This document shows, piece after piece, positions 58,285-64,000 of a stretch of 64,000 bases of DNA; position 1 is the first letter of the stretch, and every line of letters starts with the position of its first letter. Where the stretch lies: NCBI RefSeq assembly GCF_000316605.1, contig NC_019683.1, positions 1,658,036 to 1,722,035 on the forward strand, given 5' to 3'. The translations under genes were made by a program, and so were the position numbers. The notes under the pieces are model-generated. The model had not been told where the DNA came from and searched no databases. It saw only the letters and a program-made list of their open reading frames with translations. The DNA comes from [Leptolyngbya] sp. PCC 7376 (lineage in GTDB: Bacteria > Cyanobacteriota > Cyanobacteriia > Cyanobacteriales > MRBY01).

Positions 58285-58490
58285 CCCCTACACATACCCA
58301 AACGATGTAGGGGTGGTTCGCGAATAATCCTCAGGAGGGATTTGTAAAAAAAATGGCTCTCTTGCATAAGTCTTGAAAGTTCCCCTCTTGGGAGGGGTTA
58401 GGGGTGGGTTTCGATAGAGTATGCAGCCCACGGAAACCCCTTCCGCCTTCGGTACCTTCCCCAAGGAAGGACATATTAAATTTCTGATGT
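58285..58490. repeat. Intergenic hairpin and dispersed-repeat block in nit cluster
   Basis: CCCCTACA (58285-58292) pairs with TGTAGGGG (58306-58313), and G-C pairs on either side extend the stem. Then CCCCTC, TTGG, GAGGGG (58382-58397) is followed by GTTAGGGGTGGGTTT, a pattern I know as a common intergenic repeat in cyanobacteria. CCTTCCCCAAGGAAGG (about 58456-58471) follows. It has no ORF. It could trim or stabilise the mRNA between nitB and nitC. Confidence 0.6.
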
Positions 58491-58508
58491 TTATTTGGTG
58501 GCGGTATT

Positions 58509-59543
58509 ATGCTCGATTACTCTCGAAAGATTCGTGCAGCAGCGGCACAAATTAGTCCTGTTTTATTTAGTCAGGATGGCACAACTGAAAAGGTTCTCGG
58601 GGCGATCGCCGAAGCAGCGGCAGAAGGGGTTGAGCTAATCGTTTTCCCGGAAACATTTGTGCCCTATTATCCTTATTTTTCATTTATTGAGCCGCCAGTT
58701 TTGATGGGGAAAAGCCATCTAAAACTCTATGAGGAAGCGGTAACTGTACCGGGGAAAGTCACTGAGGCGATCGCCCAAGCCGCAAAAGCCCACAGCATGG
58801 TGGTTGTGCTGGGAGTCAACGAACGGGATGGCGGCTCTCTCTACAACACCCAATTAATTTTTGATGCCGACGGACAGCTCATTCTTAAGCGTCGCAAAAT
58901 TACGCCGACCTACCACGAACGAATGGTTTGGGGACAGGGGGATGGCGCTGGTTTAAAAACTGTGGATTCGGCAGCGGGACGTATAGGAGCTTTGGCCTGT
59001 TGGGAGCATTACAATCCCTTGGCGCGCTATGCCCTAATGACTCAGCAAGAACAGATTCATTGTGGTCAATTTCCCGGCTCGATGGTTGGTCAAGTGTTTG
59101 CCGATCAGATGGAAGTGACCATGCGCCACCATGCTTTGGAATCGGGTTGCTTTGTCATTAATTCGACCGGTTGGCTAACGCCCGAACAAAAGTTGCAAAT
59201 CACCGATAACGAAAAGATGCACAAAGCCCTCAGTGGTGGGTGTTATACCGCCATTATTAGCCCTGAAGGTAAGCATCTCTGTGATCCCATTCGTGAGGGT
59301 GAAGGATTGGCGATCGCCGAATTAGATTTTTCGTTGATTACGAAGCGCAAACGCATGATGGATTCGGTGGGACATTATGCCCGTCCAGACCTACTGCAAT
59401 TGCAACTTAACGCTCAGGCTTGGTCAACGATGCAGACATCGGCCGCACCAGTGGTGATGCCAGAAATGCCGCTCACGGAAGAACCCCCCTCTGAAAATGG
59501 CACCCAAAAGAAACCTGAATTTAATTTCCAGCCGTTGACCTAG
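58509..59543 (+). CDS. nitC: Nit1-type nitrilase
   Basis: The 344-residue carbon-nitrogen hydrolase has the catalytic triad: Glu in [17 protein letters not shown] (about residue 48), Lys in [23 protein letters not shown] (about 131), and Cys in [19 protein letters not shown] (about 165). It converts a nitrile to an acid plus ammonia. The Nit1C cluster is required for growth on cyanide in Pseudomonas fluorescens NCIMB 11764; in Synechocystis the homologue is Sll0784. The natural substrate here is unknown. Confidence 0.94.
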   Translation: MLDYSRKIRAAAAQISPVLFSQDGTTEKVLGAIAEAAAEGVELIVFPETFVPYYPYFSFIEPPVLMGKSHLKLYEEAVTVPGKVTEAIAQAAKAHSMVVVLGVNERDGGSLYNTQLIFDADGQLILKRRKITPTYHERMVWGQGDGAGLKTVDSAAGRIGALACWEHYNPLARYALMTQQEQIHCGQFPGSMVGQVFADQMEVTMRHHALESGCFVINSTGWLTPEQKLQITDNEKMHKALSGGCYTAIISPEGKHLCDPIREGEGLAIAELDFSLITKRKRMMDSVGHYARPDLLQLQLNAQAWSTMQTSAAPVVMPEMPLTEEPPSENGTQKKPEFNFQPLT

Positions 59544-59611
59544 GTCGTGGAATTTTACTTTTCTATTTCGGTTGTTTAACAGAACAAATTTAACCCAACG
59601 AATTTAATGCA

Positions 59612-60697
59612 ATGAATAAACAGCGTCTCATTACAGAACTCCAATCCAAGGGTTTGCAACTGGTCGACTCGACAGCCCCAATGGGACGCAAAGGTGGTGC
59701 AGGGCCTTCGGATCATCGCGCGGTAACGGTTGATGGTACGACGGTGATGGTTCCCATTTACAACTCAACAGCCCGGCGATCGCCCTACAACCTTGAGCTA
59801 AAGCCGACCGCAAAAACCGTTTCCCTCAAGGAAGATGAGACAGACATTGCAGAGGTTTCTTTACCCAGTACACCAAAGTTTTACGATCTCAAAACCGCTG
59901 ACGGCATTCCCTACAACAAGATTGCCTTACTCCACAGCAAAAATGTTCTGGCGACGACGGTGCAGCAAACCTGTATGCGTTATCGCGATGAATCCACTGT
60001 TTGTCAGTTCTGCGCCATTGAAAAATCCCTAGATGCAGGTCAAACGATCGCCCGCAAAACCCCAGAGCAATTAGCGGAAGTTGTAGAAGCCGCAGTCAGA
60101 CTCGATGGCATTGAACAGGTCATCATGACGACCGGAACTCCTAATTCAGGCGATCGCGGGGCGGCTTATCTCACGAAATGTGCGGCGGCCATCAAAGCGG
60201 CAGTTGATATTCCGATTCAGGCGCAATGTGAACCCCCCGATGATTTTGTGTGGTTCGAGAAATTGAAAGCAGCTGGTGTGGATAGTTTGGGGATGCACCT
60301 AGAGGCTGTCGAACCAGAAGTTCGCGCCAAAATCATGCCGGGTAAAGCGGAAGTTCCAGTGTCTTATTACTACGAAGCTTACGAAGCAGCCGTGAAAGTT
60401 TTCGGTTGGGGACAGGTGAGTACTTATCTTTTAGCGGGTTTGGGAGATAGTTTTGATGCTTTGGTCGAGGCCAGCGAGAAACTTGTAAACATTGGTGTTT
60501 ATCCCTTTGTTGTGCCGTTTGTGCCGATTTCCAATACGCCCCTCGCCAATCACCCAGCGCCGGATACCGATTTCATGTTTGCGTTATATCAAAAAGTTGG
60601 GGCTTTAATTCGTGACTCCAATATTTCTTCCGCCGAGATGAAAGCAGGTTGCGCCAAATGTGGTGCTTGCTCGGCGCTATCAACCTTTGAGAACTAA
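59612..60697 (+). CDS. nitD: Radical-SAM protein of Nit1C (MSMEG_0568-like)
   Basis: The 361-residue protein is a radical-SAM enzyme with an unusual cluster motif: QTCMRYRDESTVCQFC, giving Cx9CxxC instead of CxxxCxxC. Downstream are TTGTPNSGDRGAAYL, QCEPPDDFVWFEKLKAAGVDSLGMHLEA and the C-terminal KAGCAKCGACSAL, a second set of cysteines. It is the product Sll0785-like of Nit1C; it follows the nitrilase by 68 bp. The reaction is unknown. Confidence 0.92.
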   Translation: MNKQRLITELQSKGLQLVDSTAPMGRKGGAGPSDHRAVTVDGTTVMVPIYNSTARRSPYNLELKPTAKTVSLKEDETDIAEVSLPSTPKFYDLKTADGIPYNKIALLHSKNVLATTVQQTCMRYRDESTVCQFCAIEKSLDAGQTIARKTPEQLAEVVEAAVRLDGIEQVIMTTGTPNSGDRGAAYLTKCAAAIKAAVDIPIQAQCEPPDDFVWFEKLKAAGVDSLGMHLEAVEPEVRAKIMPGKAEVPVSYYYEAYEAAVKVFGWGQVSTYLLAGLGDSFDALVEASEKLVNIGVYPFVVPFVPISNTPLANHPAPDTDFMFALYQKVGALIRDSNISSAEMKAGCAKCGACSALSTFEN

Positions 60698-60713
60698 AAG
60701 CTATAAGGCCAAG

Positions 60714-60741
60714 TCTTCCTTTCGAAGGGGGATTTAGGGGG
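60714..60741 (+). repeat. Short dispersed repeat between nitD and nitE
   Basis: CTTCC, TTTC, GAAGG, then GGGATTTAGGGGGAGC resembles the block at 58382-58412 (hairpin followed by GGG-ATTTAGGGG tail). It lies in the 89-bp nitD-nitE gap. Both are probably copies of the same cyanobacterial intergenic repeat family. Confidence 0.5.
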
Positions 60742-60786
60742 AGCAAAACTCTTTGGCTTCACTGAAAAACCATAGAAGGAGATTGT

Positions 60787-61305
60787 ATGAAAATGTCTAG
60801 AGCACGATATCAATTTGAGTTAGCGCAGTCGGAACAGGAAATCCGAGATTATTTCGCTGTACGCAGAGCAATTTTCTGTGAAGAACAACAGATTTTTTCA
60901 GGTCATGATATTGATGACATTGACCAATATGCGTTTCCGATTGTGGCGCTAGATACCGAGATGAACAATCAGGTGGCGGGCATTGTTCGCATCTATGAAA
61001 GTGAACCGAATGTTTGGTATGGCGGACGTTTGGGCGTGAGCATGGATTATCGACGGGCTGGCCGTTTAGGCAAAGGCTTGATTTACAAGGCAGTGACCAC
61101 AGCCCATGGATGGGGATGCACAAAATTTTTGGCGACGGTCCAACTCCAAAATGTGCGCTTCTTTAAACGACAACATTGGCATTCCCTAGAGGAAATCTCT
61201 ATCTGCGATCGCCCCCACCATTTAATGGAAGCAGATTTAGACTTTTATCCCCCCGCTGAGAATGAGCGACCCCAATTAGACTTGTCGATGTGGCAAGCAT
61301 CATAG
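60787..61305 (+). CDS. nitE: GNAT-like acetyltransferase of Nit1C (Sll0786-like)
   Basis: This 172-residue protein starts MKMSRARYQFELAQSEQEIRDYFAVRRAIFCEEQQIFSGHDIDDIDQYAFPIVALD and has the acetyl-CoA region WYGGRLGVSMDYRRAGRLGKGLIYKAV, then FFKRQHWHSLEEI. It matches the MSMEG_0567 N-terminal/Sll0786 family. Spacing to the next gene is six bases. Its acceptor substrate is unknown. Confidence 0.9.
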   Translation: MKMSRARYQFELAQSEQEIRDYFAVRRAIFCEEQQIFSGHDIDDIDQYAFPIVALDTEMNNQVAGIVRIYESEPNVWYGGRLGVSMDYRRAGRLGKGLIYKAVTTAHGWGCTKFLATVQLQNVRFFKRQHWHSLEEISICDRPHHLMEADLDFYPPAENERPQLDLSMWQAS

Positions 61306-61311
61306 AGTCGG

Positions 61312-62283
61312 ATGGATTTAGGTGAGTTAGTTGCGGAGTTGCGGCAAACCTTAGGCATTCTCCATAAGCGAGATATTCAGGTGGCTTCGCGACAATTTCA
61401 AACGCGATTTACCGCTGATAAGCAAGCGATTCGGTTAGGCGATGATAGCGCGGCAATTCCTGATGGTGATGGCTATTTGCTATTGGCTGCAGAAGGAATG
61501 TCATCCGATTTAATCGCGATGGATCCTTGGTTTGCGGGTTGGTGCAGTGTCCTCGTAAATGTCAGTGATATCTATGCCATGGGTGGCCGGCCGATCGCCG
61601 TGGTGGATGCCCTTTGGAGTCAATCTTCTGACCAAGCCCAACAAATTTGGCAGGGAATGCAGACCGCTTCCGAGCGTTTTAATGTGCCCATTGTCGGCGG
61701 TCATACCAATACCCACAGTCAATATGATGCGCTGGGTGTGGCGATTCTCGGTCGCGCCAAATCCTTAATTACTAGCTTTGATGCTCAGGTGGGCGATCGC
61801 CTATTACTGGTCACAAACTTTCAAGGAAAACCACGACCCAACCTTCCCTATTGCTGGGATGCTGCGATTATGACCGATTCTGCAACATTGCAAAAACACT
61901 GGGATTTATTACCGAAGTTAGCTGAAGCAGGCTTATGTCGAGCAGGAAAAGATGTGAGTATGGGCGGCATTATTGGGACAACTTTGATGTTGCTGGAAAC
62001 GTCTAATGTTGGTGCAACTTTAGATCTAGACGCTATTCCTTGCCCGGAAGGTTTAGATTTTTTGCAATGGCTGCTCAGTTTTCCAAGTTATGGATTTTTG
62101 CTCAGTGTGCATCCCGATAATCTTGAAGCCGTCCGAGTAGAATTTCACAATGCTGGTTTAGTTGCAGAGGCGATCGCCACGATACATCCCGGAAACTCTC
62201 TCGCCCTTAAACTAGGCACTGACTCGCAAGAATTTTGGAATCTCAACCAAAACCCCCTCACCGGATTTACAGGAGAAATTTAA
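61312..62283 (+). CDS. nitF: AIR-synthase-related protein of Nit1C (Sll0787-like)
   Basis: The 323-residue protein has the PurM/ThiL/HypE fold: AIRLGDDSAAIPDGDGYLLLAAEGMSSDL, WCSVLVNVSDIYAMGGRPIAVVDALW, VGGHTNTHSQYDALGVAILGRAKS and VSMGGIIGTTLMLLETSNVGATLDL. These bind ATP and Mg in the family. In some genomes it is fused to the acetyltransferase (MSMEG_0567). It is the last gene of the continuous run; nitG lies 1.1 kb further on. Confidence 0.92.
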   Translation: MDLGELVAELRQTLGILHKRDIQVASRQFQTRFTADKQAIRLGDDSAAIPDGDGYLLLAAEGMSSDLIAMDPWFAGWCSVLVNVSDIYAMGGRPIAVVDALWSQSSDQAQQIWQGMQTASERFNVPIVGGHTNTHSQYDALGVAILGRAKSLITSFDAQVGDRLLLVTNFQGKPRPNLPYCWDAAIMTDSATLQKHWDLLPKLAEAGLCRAGKDVSMGGIIGTTLMLLETSNVGATLDLDAIPCPEGLDFLQWLLSFPSYGFLLSVHPDNLEAVRVEFHNAGLVAEAIATIHPGNSLALKLGTDSQEFWNLNQNPLTGFTGEI

Positions 62284-62359
62284 CTCGTCATTCTAAAAAT
62301 AATGTTTAGTTGAACCGTCAGATGGTGATCGCCTCTACTCCAAATATTACGAATAGCTC

Positions 62360-62881
62360 TCATGCTCTTTCATTAAGCTCAGTGTTAAAACAGAAAACAA
62401 TCATCCGTCCTCGACGCTGCCAATGATGTTTGTCCTTGGGCATAGCTTTGAGTGCATCGGCTTCAGATTTCAATAGAAATTGTATTTCTCCCGGCACAAT
62501 ATTGCAGTCAATAAATTCCCATGAACGATCAATACCAGCAGCTCTTTCAACTTCAAAATCCGTTAAAAGTTCACCGCACTTTACAGAACATCGATGGCGT
62601 AGAACTGCTTTTTGCCATGTTGGTGAATAGTGAGGGTGTTTTTCACTATCGGCTCCTAAGCAAGTGGTTTGAAAAAATCTTGGATTATCGACAGTGCCAT
62701 AATTAAAGCCCAAAAATACTGTGATAACTTGAAATTGACCAGCTAAATCATGGGCAACGAGAAGATTATCACCGTCATTCATAAACCTTCGCCAGGTTGC
62801 TTCATCATGGCAAATGACTGGCTGCTGGTCTAACAAAATATATCGCAGTAAATCTTTTGATGGCTCTGACAATACAGTCAT
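62360..62881 (-). CDS. Hypothetical protein between nitF and nitG
   Basis: A 173-residue soluble protein starting MTVLSEPSKDLLRYILLDQQPVICHDEATWRRFMNDGDNLLVAHD. It has no signal peptide, membrane segment or motif that I know. It is transcribed against the nit genes and splits the cluster. Whether it works with the cluster is unknown. Confidence 0.6.
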   Translation of the reverse strand: MTVLSEPSKDLLRYILLDQQPVICHDEATWRRFMNDGDNLLVAHDLAGQFQVITVFLGFNYGTVDNPRFFQTTCLGADSEKHPHYSPTWQKAVLRHRCSVKCGELLTDFEVERAAGIDRSWEFIDCNIVPGEIQFLLKSEADALKAMPKDKHHWQRRGRMIVFCFNTELNERA

Positions 62882-63004
62882 AATCAGTTGTAACCGTTAG
62901 CATTAACGATAGTAACAAGTATAAACTTCGTCTTTGATAGCCTTGTTGATTATGGGAAGATCGAATGCAAAAAATAATGTGATTCTCATTGGGACGAGAG
63001 TGTG

Positions 63005-63205
63005 ATGATTGAACTTCAAGAAGCAAGACAGGTTGCCATTGGTCTTGGTGGAAGGATTACGGATAATAGTGTTGGCTTTATTGCTTGTTTTGCAAATGAA
63101 ACTACTGCTGAGCAATACCTTATTTTGATCGAGGATTATGAATCATTGGCCGCTGAACAGCAGGATAAATGTGTCGTTACGATTATTGTCGCCAGTTTAA
63201 TGTAG
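63005..63205 (+). CDS. Small hypothetical protein
   Basis: A 66-residue product from ATG 63005 (or GTG 63002): MIELQEARQVAIGLGGRITDNSVGFIACFANETTAEQYLILIEDYESLAAEQQDKCVVTIIVASLM. Composition is that of a folded globular protein. The upstream region is short (123 bp to the divergent gene). Function unknown; it sits just before nitG on the same strand. Confidence 0.5.
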   Translation: MIELQEARQVAIGLGGRITDNSVGFIACFANETTAEQYLILIEDYESLAAEQQDKCVVTIIVASLM

Positions 63206-63371
63206 TGTTGGCCTCTAGGCAGACTGATGTAGTAGACAAAAAATTATTCTGCATCGCATCCATTACCAAGAGGTACCCATTATTACAACAGTGGAAATGG
63301 AGACCCTTCAAACTAGTGTTAGATTTAGCATCCCAGCCATCACCCTCAATCGACAGGAGATAGTTCTAACC

Positions 63372-63644
63372 ATGCCCGAAGTTACCTTTGATATCGTTTG
63401 GCCTGATGGTTCACAGGAGCAATTTTATTCGCCGTCTACCGTCGTGAATCAATATTTTCAAACTGGCAAAACCTATGAACTCCAAGATTTTGTGCGGCGA
63501 TCGCAGGAATCATTAAACCTCGCTAGCGAGAGAGTCCGACAACGTTACGGTAGTCCCTGTTCCATGGCGATCGCCCAACTCCGAAAAATTGAAACAAAGG
63601 CTGTTCAATTTGACGAGGCGGCGGCACAAGTAAAAATTCTTTAG
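63372..63644 (+). CDS. nitG: MSMEG_0570-family nitrogen-starvation protein (NitG-like)
   Basis: From ATG 63372 the 90-residue product reads MPEVTFDIVWPDGSQEQFYSPSTVVNQYF, then TYELQDFVRRSQESLNLASERVRQRYGSPCSMAIAQLRKIETKA. The WPDG, YSPS, RSxESLxxASERV and GxPCSMAxxQL stretches match the small Nit1C protein family (MSMEG_0570/NitG). Extension upstream to 63291 is possible but the family starts at MPE. Function unknown. It is separated from nitF by two unrelated genes. Confidence 0.85.
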   Translation: MPEVTFDIVWPDGSQEQFYSPSTVVNQYFQTGKTYELQDFVRRSQESLNLASERVRQRYGSPCSMAIAQLRKIETKAVQFDEAAAQVKIL

Positions 63645-63698
63645 AAGTTTGGCAGGGCGATTGATTTTTGATTGCACTGGTGACGAGAGTCTCACCGA

Positions 63699-63718
63699 AC
63701 CATAAAAAGGTTTATGGT
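63699..63718. terminator. Hairpin after nitG
   Basis: ACCATAAA (63699-63706), loop AAGG, TTTATGGT (63711-63718), an 8-bp stem 55 bp after the nitG stop, followed by GTAAAAATTG. It has a poor U-tract, so termination is likely but not certain. Confidence 0.5.
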
Positions 63719-63813
63719 GTAAAAATTGTTCTTGTCTCGAAAAATCTGCATAAGTCACGCAAAATCCTCCGATGAATCTATAGAAGGATTCAAATATTTA
63801 TCGAGGTAAAATC

Positions 63814-63963
63814 GTGCATCTCAAATATGATTTATTTTGGCTTTTTGCTGTTTGTCTATTGTTTTCCTCCGCAATTATTTCTCAGAAGCAACAGGTCTTG
63901 GACTCTCACTGGGCCTGCTCTATACCCGAGCCAAAAGGGAGTTTCATTTCATTACTTCGCTGA
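63814..63963 (+). CDS. Possible small exported peptide
   Basis: A 49-codon ORF begins at GTG 63814, six bases after GAGGT (63803-63807), and ends with TGA 63961-63963. The product has a hydrophobic start (VHLKYDLFWLFAVCLLFSSAII) like a signal peptide, then SQKQQVLDSHWACSIPEPKGSF. The good ribosome-binding site supports translation, but length and lack of homology leave doubt. Confidence 0.3.
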   Translation: MHLKYDLFWLFAVCLLFSSAIISQKQQVLDSHWACSIPEPKGSFISLLR

Positions 63964-64000
63964 ATGCTAAAGCTATTCAAAAAATAAGCAATCAACCGCA

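Overview
This is a stretch of cyanobacterial chromosome. The evidence is psbK (PSII subunit), ycf46 and ycf35 homologues, SpkB-type and FHA signalling proteins, an RNase E with an Arg-rich tail, the 16S-tRNA-Ile-tRNA-Ala-23S-5S operon, and very frequent HIP1 octamers (GCGATCGC). Gene content resembles unicellular or thin-filamentous relatives of Synechocystis/Picosynechococcus/Leptolyngbya; I cannot name the species from the sequence alone.

Layout. 1-16 kb: a partial AstE/AspA-like zinc hydrolase, a secreted-domain/BpsA-like fusion with an overlapping acetyltransferase, a second adenylate kinase behind a short coupled upstream ORF, a histone-deacetylase-like hydrolase, anmK, a CheR-TPR protein, an ABC exporter, a lipoprotein, an FHA membrane protein, and three minus-strand genes (saccharopine-dehydrogenase-like plus two membrane proteins) facing a TetR repressor across a promoter with twin operators. 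16-21.6 kb: complete rRNA operon with promoter and terminator. 21.6-35 kb: cobS, tgt-psbK, a GST, spkB, pheT, an unknown three-gene operon (two beta-rich proteins plus a P-loop protein), acylphosphatase, ycf35, ycf46 and a small ribbon-helix-helix protein.

35.5-41 kb: an islet of about 5.5 kb inserted at the 3' end of tRNA-Pro(CGG). The intact tRNA is at its right edge and a 48-nt copy of the tRNA 3' end is at its left edge. It carries a C5-cytosine DNA methyltransferase, a protein combining an N-terminal MORC/Hsp90-like GHKL ATPase with a C-terminal histidine kinase, and a receiver-domain protein with a large uncharacterised C-terminus. It has no HIP1 site, no integrase and no recognisable nuclease. 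This is the best candidate in the window for a poorly described (probably defence-related) system.

41-56 kb: housekeeping (lipA, cysteine desulfurase, rne, mazG, pdhB-secD-secF) followed by regulators (GAF-LuxR, AraC), a PEBP protein, a Uma2 protein and a DUF6602-like nuclease candidate.

56-63.7 kb: a Nit1C cluster: flavoprotein, Sll0783-like protein, nitrilase, radical-SAM, GNAT, AIR-synthase-like and MSMEG_0570-like genes. The first plus-strand gene has a near-ideal NtcA-activated promoter (GTG-N8-TAC-N22-TACAGT), which ties the cluster to nitrogen limitation. Relatives are linked to nitrogen starvation/PHB in Synechocystis and to cyanide assimilation in Pseudomonas.
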